From NCBI RefSeq assembly GCF_000769915.1, contig NZ_JRLV01000009.1, positions 62,001 to 126,000 of the forward strand: 64,000 bases of DNA, given 5' to 3'. The stretch comes from Flavobacterium beibuense F44-8 (GTDB lineage Bacteria > Bacteroidota > Bacteroidia > Flavobacteriales > Flavobacteriaceae). The translations under genes and the position numbers were made by a program. Below the pieces are notes generated by a model. The model made no database searches. It saw only the letters and a list, made by a program, of their open reading frames with translations, and was not told the origin of the DNA. Positions 23,133-32,492 of the stretch are shown piece after piece. How positions within the stretch are numbered: position 1 is the stretch's first letter; each line of letters starts with the position of its first letter.

Positions 23133-24341
23133 TTGAAAAATGCAAACAAATCATATCCACTTGAATGGCTCGATCTACTTATTACAGTCACGCTCAACCC
23201 CTCCAAAACAGATATAGGGGCAATTACCGATGTGCAGTTAAATAATATTATCCTTCGAATTTCTGAAGAAAATCTTCGTTTACAACTACTCATAAAAAGC
23301 CAGGTCTTTTCCACAAACAAGGAAAATGAAATAAAACTGCTTATCAAACAATACCACTCTTCCTTTATCATATTATTAAATCAAACTCTAGAAAATCAAA
23401 AAGCGGCAATCCCAAGGAAATTAATTTTAAAGAATACCTATAAAAACTTACTTGTAAATATTGACGAACTTCTTTCTTTCATAGAAACCCACTTTGCCAA
23501 TTATCTAAGCCCTGAAGAAGAGGTCCCAGAAACCTATCTTTCGGTAACACGTAAAGAGCTCAGGAAAAAATTGGATAGATTAAAATCAAAACATAAAAGA
23601 ATTACAAATCCTGTTATGGATATTGTATTAAAGCGATTATATCGTTTTACAGACACCAACTTGAGATATAAAATAGCTTTTAGAGATATTTTTTACAAAA
23701 AAGATCTGGTACGGGGGTTGGAAGAAATAGATTGGAATTCAGTAAATAATAAAGCTTTTTCTCCTATTGATGAGCTACTAATCTATTTAAATTTCAACAG
23801 TAAAGGCTACATTAATTTACTTACTGAACGTATTTCTCAATGTATTAATAGCTGTGATAATTCTATTGAGAAAATGGATAGATTGCTATACTATTACAAA
23901 GCTTTCAACCAATTACATCGCAAGCCAGGTTTAGTACTGAACCCTAACTATCATGATCTGGAAACAATTTTGGGAAATTGGTTTACACAAGAGATTCTTT
24001 ACCTAGAAAAGAAATTACATCTATCAGTTGTCCCGCTGCAAAGTAAAAAGGAAAACCCAGTAGAAAAGCAATCAACCGCAAAGGAGAAGCAGAAAGTTCT
24101 TTGTATGCTTTCTACTGACCAGATAGGACTTATCCTTCGTGCTTCCGATGAGCTACGAATATTGGTTGCAAAGTCAATGAGCCAGGTATTTAAAACTATA
24201 GTACCCCATTTATCAACCCCTTATAAAGAAGACCTGTCCTACGATGGCATGCGCAGCAAATCGTATGTAGCAGAAGAACGAGACAAACAAATAGCCATTG
24301 AAACCCTGGAACGAATTATTAAAAAAATCCAAGAATATTAA
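23133..24341 (+). CDS. Putative ICE regulatory protein (RteC-like C-terminus)
   Basis: 402 residues, charged and helical, with a TTG start at 23,133. No catalytic motif. The last 80 residues (VLCMLSTDQIGLILRASDEL, then an SYDGMRSKSY motif and a terminal helix) resemble the C-terminal region shared by RteC-like proteins of Bacteroidota conjugative elements, which control excision and transfer. The first 300 residues are unlike RteC as I know it, so the link is tentative. It lies just upstream of the transfer operon, which suits an element regulator. Confidence 0.5.
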   Translation: MKNANKSYPLEWLDLLITVTLNPSKTDIGAITDVQLNNIILRISEENLRLQLLIKSQVFSTNKENEIKLLIKQYHSSFIILLNQTLENQKAAIPRKLILKNTYKNLLVNIDELLSFIETHFANYLSPEEEVPETYLSVTRKELRKKLDRLKSKHKRITNPVMDIVLKRLYRFTDTNLRYKIAFRDIFYKKDLVRGLEEIDWNSVNNKAFSPIDELLIYLNFNSKGYINLLTERISQCINSCDNSIEKMDRLLYYYKAFNQLHRKPGLVLNPNYHDLETILGNWFTQEILYLEKKLHLSVVPLQSKKENPVEKQSTAKEKQKVLCMLSTDQIGLILRASDELRILVAKSMSQVFKTIVPHLSTPYKEDLSYDGMRSKSYVAEERDKQIAIETLERIIKKIQEY

Positions 24342-24353
24342 ATTCACAATACC

Positions 24354-24884
24354 ATGAAAAAGCTATTTCTCATATTCATTGTCATCCCTATTATTGGATG
24401 TCAAACAAATCAAAAACCTGATAAAGAGACCGTCTTAAAAATAATCAATGATGATCTAAACTTTCCACGTACTATTGATTATGAAATCTTTTGTAGTGAT
24501 CCTGCTCATGCTAAAAAGTTGCTGGATTTAAAACTTGATGAGAAAAGAATGGTAACGATTCAGAAAACACAGAAACTAAAAGATATCGGTTCACCTATGA
24601 TATCTTTTACCAAAGTAGCCCAACCGTATCTGATTAAACCTACAGAAAAGGAAAAGAGGCTGGACATTCAAAAAGTAAAGATTGCAGAAGAAACCATAAG
24701 CGATATCAAACTCGGAAATAGTTCTGAATACATTGGAAAAACATCTATTCCGGTAACTTATACAGTAACCTGTACCAATATTACCCCATTTTCTGTCTTG
24801 ATGAAACGTGATCTTTCCAAACCAATAACCCGCTCCGGTACACTACTTTTCATTGACGGAAAGTGGAAATTGATGAAGCCATAA
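24354..24884 (+). CDS. Putative lipoprotein of unknown function
   Basis: 176 residues. A lipoprotein signal (MKKLFLIFIVIPIIGC, cysteine at residue 16) directs it to the cell envelope. The remainder is mixed alpha/beta without recognised domain and ends in a GTLLFIDGKWKLMKP strand pattern seen in many small periplasmic Bacteroidota proteins. It follows the putative regulator by 12 bp and ends just before a strong terminator. Confidence 0.8.
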   Translation: MKKLFLIFIVIPIIGCQTNQKPDKETVLKIINDDLNFPRTIDYEIFCSDPAHAKKLLDLKLDEKRMVTIQKTQKLKDIGSPMISFTKVAQPYLIKPTEKEKRLDIQKVKIAEETISDIKLGNSSEYIGKTSIPVTYTVTCTNITPFSVLMKRDLSKPITRSGTLLFIDGKWKLMKP

Positions 24885-24910
24885 AAATCATTTTTCAATA
24901 TCATAGTTAC

Positions 24911-24945
24911 AAAAGAGAACTTTTAAAGAATGTTCTCTTTTTTTT
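24911..24945 (+). terminator. Rho-independent terminator after the lipoprotein gene
   Basis: AAAAGAGAAC (24,911-24,920) pairs perfectly with GTTCTCTTTT (24,932-24,941) and continues into a run of T. It closes the regulator-lipoprotein transcript. The next 180 bp hold only an AAGGTTCCAA direct repeat (near 24,980 and 25,001) and no gene. Confidence 0.88.
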
Positions 24946-25125
24946 GAATAATCTCTTCCCGAAAGACATCTATTTCATTAAGGTTCCAATGGTTACAAAA
25001 AGGTTCCAAGCAAAAGTTGGACTTGTAGCACCCTGCCTGCCTTCGTTTCTTTGCTATCGAGATTAATGTAAACGACCCGACATTAAATGCCGAGTTGAAT
25101 TGTAGAACGATAAAATGAGAGGCGT

Positions 25126-25596
25126 ATGTTTACCCAGATTTCATGGACAGACTACCTGTTGGCGGTCTCCATACTACTAGCTATTTATTATTTGTTTGTT
25201 GGGGTACGGTATTTTTCCGGTGACCTTAAAGCCCTGTTGGCAGGAAAACGAAAACTTACCTTAAAGACATCTGGTTTTCCGCAAAGTGAACCCTTGCAAA
25301 CTGAAGTTTCAGAAGATATTTCGGTAACTACAGATGAAGATAGCGATGATGAATTCGCAGAAGTAGAACACCTGATCGAAAAAGTGAAAGCCATGATTGC
25401 TGATGCGCTCGGCAAACAACTTGTCAAGGAAGAATTTAGGCAGTACCTACGCCTTGTCCTTAAAGAATTTCCCTCCGTAAAAACATCCGTACTCCGTCCT
25501 TCGGTCAACGAACTGATTGTATCGGAGTGCGAGAAACAAGGGATTGGTGCCTTTAATGAAGATGAAGTGGATGCGTTGTGGAGTGATGAAAGGTAG
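25126..25596 (+). CDS. ICE membrane protein upstream of traE
   Basis: 156 residues with one N-terminal membrane helix at about 9-27, an acidic low-complexity linker (residues 65-85) and a C-terminal helical soluble domain. No known catalytic motif. Its position directly ahead of the traE leader and its orientation suggest a part of the transfer module, perhaps the assembly platform or its regulation. Function not recognised. Confidence 0.75.
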   Translation: MFTQISWTDYLLAVSILLAIYYLFVGVRYFSGDLKALLAGKRKLTLKTSGFPQSEPLQTEVSEDISVTTDEDSDDEFAEVEHLIEKVKAMIADALGKQLVKEEFRQYLRLVLKEFPSVKTSVLRPSVNELIVSECEKQGIGAFNEDEVDALWSDER

Positions 25597-25604
25597 CAAT
25601 CCCG

Positions 25605-25693
25605 GCGGAACGTGTTTCCCTGTTCAACCCCGGGCGTAAGGCGATGTGTGACAGAATGGATGGGTCAGTAACGGCGAAACCGTTCCGCTTTTT
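25605..25693 (+). ncRNA. Structured leader RNA with terminator-like end before traE
   Basis: GCGGAACG (25,605-25,612) and GTTTC (25,614-25,618) pair with GAAAC (25,676-25,680) and CGTTCCGC (25,681-25,688): a 13-bp helix with one bulged T, followed by TTTTT. Inside, further short complementary segments (CC-GTT with AACGG; ACCC with GGGT) suggest a multi-branched fold. It fills the gap between two transfer genes, so it is either a terminator/attenuator controlling traE onward or an independent small RNA. I do not recognise it as a named riboswitch. Confidence 0.6.
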
Positions 25694-25738
25694 ATTTCAA
25701 AAAAAGCTTTTGATTTTAAACTTTAATACATGTGAGTT

Positions 25739-26077
25739 ATGAAAATGTGCAGCAAGAAAACAACAAAGTTTAACCGTAAAAAGGTGATCACCATTTGTGC
25801 CGCTATGGTATTATTAGCCATTCAATACAGTGCTTATGCACAGGATGGTATTGAGGGGATCAATGAAGCCAACACCAAAGTACGCAGCTACTTTGCCGCA
25901 GGCACCAACCTGATGTATGCCGTGGGAGCTATCCTTGGCTTAATCGGGGCGGTCAAGGTGTATCAGAAATGGAACAATGGCGATCAAGATACCGGCAAAG
26001 TGGCCGCCGCCTGGTTTGGTAGTTGTATTTTCCTGGTGGTTGTGGCTACCGTGATCCAGTCGTTCTTCGGTATCTAA
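25739..26077 (+). CDS. traE: Conjugative transfer protein TraE (DUF4134, pilin-like)
   Basis: 112 residues. A signal peptide ends after an alanine-rich stretch near residue 34 (YAQDG), followed by two hydrophobic segments (about 58-72 and 90-108). This layout and the MYAVGAILGLIGAVKVYQKW motif mark the TraE/DUF4134 family of Bacteroidota conjugative elements, which occupies the place of a VirB2-like small subunit. It opens the transfer operon after a structured leader. Unlike in CTnDOT, traF is not next but lies 6 kb downstream. Confidence 0.92.
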   Translation: MKMCSKKTTKFNRKKVITICAAMVLLAIQYSAYAQDGIEGINEANTKVRSYFAAGTNLMYAVGAILGLIGAVKVYQKWNNGDQDTGKVAAAWFGSCIFLVVVATVIQSFFGI

Positions 26078-26089
26078 AATCCCTGAAGT

Positions 26090-26518
26090 ATGCAGACAAA
26101 ATTAAAAGAAAAGTTGTGGGCGTTTATCGTCCACAACAATCCTGAATTGATGTTCAATTTGCAGGAAGACTATTCGGTGACCAACTATCTGGATTCAAAA
26201 GTAAAGGACATTATGCCTTTGGCGGAACAGTTACTTTCTGAAAACCGACCCGGCTATATTGTGGAAGAATTATGCCTGGAGCAGATGACTGAAGAACTAA
26301 AACCTTCCCGTTACCACTACCTCCTTTCCATACTTGAGGAAGAATTTACTGCCGACTATGAGCGGTTACGGGAAAGCGGGACGCTCACCTATGAAGTCGT
26401 CAACCTGATTGCTTACTGCAAGGACATTTTTAACGGATATGGATTCAATGCAGCAAATGAAGAGGACAGGCAGCTACGGCACACTGTCATCGGACAGGTA
26501 CAAGAGTACCTGAATTAA
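26090..26518 (+). CDS. DUF1896-like ICE protein
   Basis: A 142-residue soluble helical protein that resembles the DUF1896 family found in Bacteroidota mobile elements (TKLKEKLWAFIVHNNPELMF at the start, LRESGTLTYEVVNL in the middle). Function unknown. It follows traE by 12 bp and precedes the giant methylase/helicase, with which this type of protein is often linked; it may be an accessory factor (inference). Confidence 0.75.
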   Translation: MQTKLKEKLWAFIVHNNPELMFNLQEDYSVTNYLDSKVKDIMPLAEQLLSENRPGYIVEELCLEQMTEELKPSRYHYLLSILEEEFTADYERLRESGTLTYEVVNLIAYCKDIFNGYGFNAANEEDRQLRHTVIGQVQEYLN

Positions 26519-26536
26519 CTACCAATACGAAAAAAA

Positions 26537-26559
26537 CCGTCATCAGGAAAAGGTGACGG
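26537..26559 (+). terminator. Weak hairpin in the traE-helicase gap
   Basis: CCGTCA (26,537-26,542) pairs with TGACGG (26,554-26,559), followed by CTTTA. The stem is short and the T-run poor, so it may only attenuate transcription into the helicase gene. Confidence 0.4.
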
Positions 26560-26597
26560 CTTTACAGCCATAAAGGAATTGTGCGAATGAAAAATGT

Positions 26598-29500
26598 GTG
26601 GATATGGCTTACAATATTTCAGAAAAACTACAGGACAATATCAGGGCGATCCGGATCGCCCTGAGCTATCAAGACGGAAAGGAACTAAGTCCGGATGAAG
26701 TTTCCAACCTGAAAAAATTCTCAGGTTTTGGAGGTATCAAGGCTATCCTATACCCTTATGGCACACAGGAAGAATGGTCAGCTAATGGGGCTACCAAAGA
26801 AGACCTGAAACACCATGCAGGTATTATGGAGCTTCATGAGCTGCTAAAGGAAAATTACAGCGAAACTCAATATAGGAATATCATTTCTTCTTTGCGTAAT
26901 AGTGTGCTGACCGCCTTTTATACCCCACAGGTAGTTCCCGAAACTTTATATACTGTCCTAACAGCCCAAAACCTGCAACCTAAACGCTTGTACGAACCTT
27001 CGGCAGGTTCCGGTGTTTTTATCAGTGAAGCTGTAAAGGCTTTTCCTGAATTGGAACAGATTACCGCCGTCGAGAAAGATACCCTTTCCGGACTGGTACT
27101 CTCTACTATCAACGGTACACTGCCTGTTCCGGCAGAAACACATATCACCGGTTTTGAAGAAACTCCGGTAACCGAAAATTCCAGCTATGACCTAATGGTC
27201 AGCAATATTCCGTTCGGTAATTTTTCGGTATATGATGAGGTTTATCCCGATAAAGCACTATCCGGAAAAATACACAATTACTTTTTTGCCAAAGGCTTGG
27301 ACAAACTGGCTGATGGCGGTCTCATGGCTTATATTACCACCGATGCTTTCCTAAATAGCCCATCCAATCAAAAAGCAAGGGAATACCTATTTGGCAAATC
27401 GGATTTTATAAGCCTATCCGTTATGCCTGATAACCTGATGAAGGATACCGGAAATACCGAAGCTCCCAACCACCTGCTGATTGTTCAAAAGAATGCAACA
27501 AAGAAGACCCTATCCGAAGAAGAAGCCTTACTGGTGACTACCGTATCATTAGAGAATAAATACGGAACTTATCATATCAATAGCTATATCCAACAGCACC
27601 GGGACATCATTACGGGCAATATCCTCCAACCGGGTAAAAATCAATACGGGCAGGCACACGAAACCATATGGCAACAAGGCGACCTCAATGACATTCGTAA
27701 AAAACTTGGACAGACGATTACCGAAGGTTTTAATGCCCGCTTAAATCGGGAGCGTTATTTCCAAAGTCAATCCTTACCAAAAGAAAAACAGGAATTTGAT
27801 GGCGGGAAGCTCACCTATCTTCCGATGCCTGAGAATAAAGCAGAAACCGTTTCGGTACAGTTAGGGCTTTTTGATACCGCTCCGGCAGAACAAATTAACC
27901 GTGCCATAGCCTATATCAACCCTTTGGATGCCACCGTTGTTCGAAAAGAAAGCGTACGGATAATCAGTACCATTCGTACTACTGATAAGCCTACACACGA
28001 GAGTATCGTGCTACTAGCGGCCAAACAACAAAAATCCAATCGCTACCTATATAAACTGTATTCCAACGTCAAGGAGATTGATTATTTCTCTGCCAACTGG
28101 ATGGATGCACGCTTATTGGGGCATGAACTGCAAAACCTGTCCGGGGAGTTACAAGGATTTGCCCATACATTTACCTATGAAGGCGACCAAACCTTAGAAG
28201 GAATATTTCAATTAAACGGGCAGGCAGCACGTCCCTTTACCGATATACAACCCTTTCATAAAGAAGGTACGCTGATCGTCTATCAGGGACAAGTGGGTAC
28301 ACTTTCCGAAATTGATAATGATTTTAAAAATGCGGTGTTCCAACCCCTGGGTATGCAAACCGATAAGCGTTTCTATGAACACTATATAACCCTTCGGGAT
28401 GAGTACCTAAAAATCTCCGAAAAAGAAACTACAAGAACTCCGGTTCCCCAAACCGAACGGGATGAGTTGAACCAGCGTTATGATCAATTTATTTCCCAAT
28501 ATGGGCAGTTAAACAGCCAAGGTAACCGTAGACGCATATTGGAAGATACCGCTTTCGGTTTGACCATGTTATCCTCTTTGGAACGCAGGGAAGGTGAACA
28601 TTTTGTCAAGTCCGATATGCTGACCAGCACTGCTCAGGTATCCGTAAAACGTTTTGTCACCGATGACCCGATTGAAGCCCTGGCACACAGCCTGAACGAT
28701 ACCGGAAAGGTGGATATTGGGTTTATTGGTGCAGCCATGGGATTGGAAGAACCGGAAACGATTGCCCGTTTGGGCGAACATATTTACTTGAACCCGGTTA
28801 GCAAAGATTGGGAGACCGCAGATCAGTTCCTGAGCGGTAACGTAGTGGAAAAATTGCGACAGGCAAAACAACAAACGGCTACTGAAAATGATATCCCACA
28901 AGCAGAGCGAAGCCTAACCGCTTTGGAAAAAGTTCAACCCGAACGCATCCCTTTCGAACTATTGGATTTTAATCTGGGGGAACGCTGGATTCCCGTAAGC
29001 TATTACGAACGTTTTGCAGCGGAACTCTTCGAGCAACATACGGATATCAATTATTTTCCTTCCCTGGATGCCTTTAAGGTAACCACCGGGATGAACACCA
29101 AAGTAGCCCGGGAATTTGCGGTTACTCCGAAAAGCGGACGGACTACTTACGGTTATACCTTGCTCGAACATGCTTTGGAAAATACAACACCGTTTTTTAC
29201 CTATGAGGTATCCGTTGGGGATGGCAAAAGCATACGGGTTCCCGATAATGAAGCCATTCAACTGGCACATCAAAAAATCGACCAGATACGCAACGGTTTT
29301 ATAGACTGGCTCAAGGAATTGCCGGATACCGATAAAAAGCATATCGAAAACCTGTACAATGACACTTTCAATTGTTATGTACTGCGGGAATTCGACGGCA
29401 GTCACCTGAATTTCCCGGGACTCGATAAAAAGGCTTTGGGTATTGAAGATTTGTACAGCAGTCAGAAAAATGCCGCCTGGCGCATCATCCAAAACAGGGG

Positions 29501-32126
29501 CGCACTGATCGATCACGAAGTGGGGTTGGGCAAAACCCTTACCATGATTGTTTCCGCTCAGGAAATGAAACGTCTCGGTATTGTCCAAAAACCGATGATC
29601 CTTGCCCTGAAAGCTAATATCAATCAAATTGCGGAAACCTATCGCAAAGCCTATCCCCATGCCAGGATATTGTCCCCGGGGCAAAATGATTTCACCCCAG
29701 CTAAAAGGCTGCGCTTATTCCACGAAATCAAAAACAACAACTGGGATTGTATCATCCTGACCCATGACCAGTTCGGTAAAATACCACAGTCTCCGGAAAT
29801 GCAGCAACAGATCTTCCAGACGGAACTGGATCATATCCAGCGTGACCTGAATACTGTCAGGGAGTTGGGCGGGGCGATTTCCAAAAAGATGCTCAAAGGA
29901 CTGGAAATACGAAAAAACAACCTCGAAGGAAAATTAAAAACGGTACTCAAAGACATTGAAGAAAAGAAAGATACGGGCATCAACTTTAAGGAAATGGGTG
30001 TTGACCATTTGTTTGTGGACGAATCCCATAAATTCAAAAACCTGACCTTTACCACACGTCATAACCGAGTGGCCGGACTGGGGAATATGGCGGGGAGCCA
30101 AAAGGCACTCAACATGCTTTTTGCCGTGCGCACCTTGCAGGAACGCTTCAATTCCGATCTCTGTGTGACCTTCTTATCAGGCACACCGATTTCCAACAGC
30201 CTGACGGAAATGTACCTTCTTTTTAAATACCTGCGACCTAAAGAAATGGAACGTCAGCGTATTGAAAATTTTGACGGCTGGGCAGCGGTATTTGCCCGTA
30301 AAACCACGGACTTTGAGTTTAGTGTCACCAATGAGATCATTGCCAAAGAACGCTTCCGCCATTTTATCAAAGTTCCTGAACTGGCTTTGTTCTATAACGA
30401 GATTACCGATTACAAAACCGCCAGGCACATCAACCTGGATAAACCGGAACTGAGTGAAACCCTGGTCAATATTCCGCCTACACCGCAGCAATCGGTCTTT
30501 ATAAAAAACCTAATGCAATTTGCCAAGACCGGTAATGGAGAACTGATCGGGCGTGGCAGGCTGACCCCGGAAGAAGATAAAGGGCGTATGCTTATAGCAA
30601 CCAATTACGCCAAGAAAATGGCAGCGGATATGCGATTGGTAGATGACTGGAAATACGGAGACCACCCGGATAACAAGGTGAATACCGCCGCAAGAAAGAT
30701 TGCTGAAATTTATCACCACACCCAACCTCATAAAGGGACGCAGATTGTTTTTTCGGATATAGGGACACCCAAACCGGATCGGTTTAATATTTATGATACC
30801 CTGAAGGAAAAACTGGTGAGGGATTTCCATATCCCTGTCTCGGAAGTCACTTTTATCCACGACTGGACGGATCGCAAGAAACCGGAACTCTTCCGTAAAA
30901 TGAACCGGGGTGAAATCCGCATCCTGCTTGGAAGTACGGAAAAAGCGGGTACCGGTTTGAATGTACAGGAGCGTGTGGTAGCGATGCACCACCTGGATAT
31001 TCCCTGGAAACCTTCGGAACTGGAACAGCGCAATGGCCGTGGGGCGAGACAGGGTAACCGTATTGCCAAAGAGCATTACGGCAATCAGGTACAGAATTTT
31101 GTCTATGCCGTGGAGCAATCGCTGGACAACTACAAATTCAACTTGCTTAAAAACAAACAGACCTTTATTTCCCAAATGAAAAACAGTGAACTCAATGTCC
31201 GTACCATTGATGAAGGGGCTGTAGATGAAAAAAGCGGTATGAACTTCTCCGAATACATCGCCATCCTTTCCGGGGATACCTCCCTTTTGGAAAAAAGCAA
31301 ACTGGAAAAGAAAGTGGCGGTAATGGAAAGCCTGAAACATTCCCATTTTAGGGAACTCACCCGTCATAAATACCAGTTGGAAAAACTGCAAAACGATCAT
31401 GCTTCCACGGAAAAAACACTCGGAAAGCTTTCTGCCGATGTAGCCGTGTATAAAGACCGTCTCCAGATGACCAAAGAAGGTACTAAAGCTAACCCCATTC
31501 AATTGGACGGGAAAACTGGTCGGGACAGTGAAGCTATAGGCAAACACATTATCCAGTTGTATCAAAACTGGAAGCCAAAAGCCGGGCAGCACGAAGAAAA
31601 AATTGGTAACCTGTACGGTTTTCAGCTATACATCCGCAGGCAACAGGAAGCCTACGAAGAAAACGGATTGTTCGAATACCGGTATTCCAATAGCTTCTAT
31701 GCACAAAGGGAAAGTGAGGGGATTAAATATACCTACAATAACGGTTTGCCCAATACGGATAATCCGAAACTGGCAGCACGGCATTTTTTAAATGCCATTG
31801 ACCGGGTGGAGCATCTTAAAGAGCGGTATGAACGGAACCTTTTCGATCTGAAAACCGAACTTCCCAAGATTGAAAAACTCACCTCCAAACCTTTTACCAA
31901 GGAGCACGAGCTGCGGGAACTGAAAACAGAACTCGCCAATCTGGAACGGCAGATCGCCATTAAGATTCAGGAAAACCAGTTAAAGCAACACCAACCCAAT
32001 GAACCGGATGAAGAACAAACCCCGGTCATCAAACTCGGGGAACATCAAACAAACGGGCATGCCGTCAAAGAGTCTGTAGTAGCTGCTTCGGCATCGGAGC
32101 GTCCCCGTAGCAGGATGCGATTGTAA
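26598..32126 (+). CDS. Giant N6-methylase/SNF2-type helicase of conjugative elements
   Basis: 1,842 residues. An N-terminal methyltransferase-like domain shows the SAM motif YEPSAGSG near residue 132 and SNIPFG near 205 in the place of NPPF; that variant is, to my knowledge, usual for this family. A central SF2 helicase has Walker A VGLGKT near 976 and VDESH near 1,140. The C-terminal lobe carries the motif VI pattern QRNGRGARQGN near 1,475, followed by coiled, charged segments. Related phage and ICE proteins are linked to DNA protection and anti-restriction. An ATG two codons later (26,604) is an alternative start. It separates traE from traF. Confidence 0.9.
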   Translation: MDMAYNISEKLQDNIRAIRIALSYQDGKELSPDEVSNLKKFSGFGGIKAILYPYGTQEEWSANGATKEDLKHHAGIMELHELLKENYSETQYRNIISSLRNSVLTAFYTPQVVPETLYTVLTAQNLQPKRLYEPSAGSGVFISEAVKAFPELEQITAVEKDTLSGLVLSTINGTLPVPAETHITGFEETPVTENSSYDLMVSNIPFGNFSVYDEVYPDKALSGKIHNYFFAKGLDKLADGGLMAYITTDAFLNSPSNQKAREYLFGKSDFISLSVMPDNLMKDTGNTEAPNHLLIVQKNATKKTLSEEEALLVTTVSLENKYGTYHINSYIQQHRDIITGNILQPGKNQYGQAHETIWQQGDLNDIRKKLGQTITEGFNARLNRERYFQSQSLPKEKQEFDGGKLTYLPMPENKAETVSVQLGLFDTAPAEQINRAIAYINPLDATVVRKESVRIISTIRTTDKPTHESIVLLAAKQQKSNRYLYKLYSNVKEIDYFSANWMDARLLGHELQNLSGELQGFAHTFTYEGDQTLEGIFQLNGQAARPFTDIQPFHKEGTLIVYQGQVGTLSEIDNDFKNAVFQPLGMQTDKRFYEHYITLRDEYLKISEKETTRTPVPQTERDELNQRYDQFISQYGQLNSQGNRRRILEDTAFGLTMLSSLERREGEHFVKSDMLTSTAQVSVKRFVTDDPIEALAHSLNDTGKVDIGFIGAAMGLEEPETIARLGEHIYLNPVSKDWETADQFLSGNVVEKLRQAKQQTATENDIPQAERSLTALEKVQPERIPFELLDFNLGERWIPVSYYERFAAELFEQHTDINYFPSLDAFKVTTGMNTKVAREFAVTPKSGRTTYGYTLLEHALENTTPFFTYEVSVGDGKSIRVPDNEAIQLAHQKIDQIRNGFIDWLKELPDTDKKHIENLYNDTFNCYVLREFDGSHLNFPGLDKKALGIEDLYSSQKNAAWRIIQNRGALIDHEVGLGKTLTMIVSAQEMKRLGIVQKPMILALKANINQIAETYRKAYPHARILSPGQNDFTPAKRLRLFHEIKNNNWDCIILTHDQFGKIPQSPEMQQQIFQTELDHIQRDLNTVRELGGAISKKMLKGLEIRKNNLEGKLKTVLKDIEEKKDTGINFKEMGVDHLFVDESHKFKNLTFTTRHNRVAGLGNMAGSQKALNMLFAVRTLQERFNSDLCVTFLSGTPISNSLTEMYLLFKYLRPKEMERQRIENFDGWAAVFARKTTDFEFSVTNEIIAKERFRHFIKVPELALFYNEITDYKTARHINLDKPELSETLVNIPPTPQQSVFIKNLMQFAKTGNGELIGRGRLTPEEDKGRMLIATNYAKKMAADMRLVDDWKYGDHPDNKVNTAARKIAEIYHHTQPHKGTQIVFSDIGTPKPDRFNIYDTLKEKLVRDFHIPVSEVTFIHDWTDRKKPELFRKMNRGEIRILLGSTEKAGTGLNVQERVVAMHHLDIPWKPSELEQRNGRGARQGNRIAKEHYGNQVQNFVYAVEQSLDNYKFNLLKNKQTFISQMKNSELNVRTIDEGAVDEKSGMNFSEYIAILSGDTSLLEKSKLEKKVAVMESLKHSHFRELTRHKYQLEKLQNDHASTEKTLGKLSADVAVYKDRLQMTKEGTKANPIQLDGKTGRDSEAIGKHIIQLYQNWKPKAGQHEEKIGNLYGFQLYIRRQQEAYEENGLFEYRYSNSFYAQRESEGIKYTYNNGLPNTDNPKLAARHFLNAIDRVEHLKERYERNLFDLKTELPKIEKLTSKPFTKEHELRELKTELANLERQIAIKIQENQLKQHQPNEPDEEQTPVIKLGEHQTNGHAVKESVVAASASERPRSRMRL

Positions 32127-32143
32127 CATTAAAAAAGAAACGT

Positions 32144-32458
32144 ATGGCAAATAGTGTGTATCAGGTCAATAAAGGAATTAACCGCAGTATCGAATTTAAG
32201 GGATTAAAAGCCCAATATATCTGGTATTTGGGTGGCGGTGTGGTAGGATTGCTCATCGTATTTGCCATCATGTATATCATCGGGCTGCCCACACTGGTAT
32301 GTATCGGTGTCATTCTCGGCTTAGGCACCCTGCTGGTGATGAAGATCTACCGAATGAGCAATCAATACGGGGAATACGGACTTATGAAAACCCTGGCACG
32401 AAAACAGGTTCCCAAAGCGCTCCGCTCCAGAAGCCGCAGGGCATTTTTAAAACGATAA
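32144..32458 (+). CDS. traF: Conjugative transfer protein TraF (DUF4133)
   Basis: 104 residues with two hydrophobic helices (about 28-46 and 50-67) in the VirB3-like arrangement, framed by basic ends. The start MANSVYQVNKGINRSIEFKG is typical of the DUF4133/TraF family. It should anchor the VirB4-like ATPase TraG, encoded 34 bp downstream, to the inner membrane. Confidence 0.92.
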   Translation: MANSVYQVNKGINRSIEFKGLKAQYIWYLGGGVVGLLIVFAIMYIIGLPTLVCIGVILGLGTLLVMKIYRMSNQYGEYGLMKTLARKQVPKALRSRSRRAFLKR

Positions 32459-32492
32459 AAAAATAAGTAATAATCCGGTAAATACTATAAGA

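Noticed and set aside
24863-25066. 67-codon plus-strand frame after the lipoprotein
   Set aside because: It contains the terminator hairpin and its T-run; no ribosome site or motif.
27180-27220. NIPF instead of NPPF in the giant methylase as a sign of a dead enzyme
   Set aside because: The SNIPFG motif is, as far as I know, usual in this ICE/phage family, so it is not a defect of this copy; activity remains untested.
28959-29684. 241-codon minus-strand frame
   Set aside because: Antisense to the methylase/helicase gene; no recognisable domain.
30510-31592. 360-codon minus-strand frame
   Set aside because: Wholly antisense to the C-terminal helicase region, whose motifs are clear. Long antisense frames are common in the GC-richer transfer genes.
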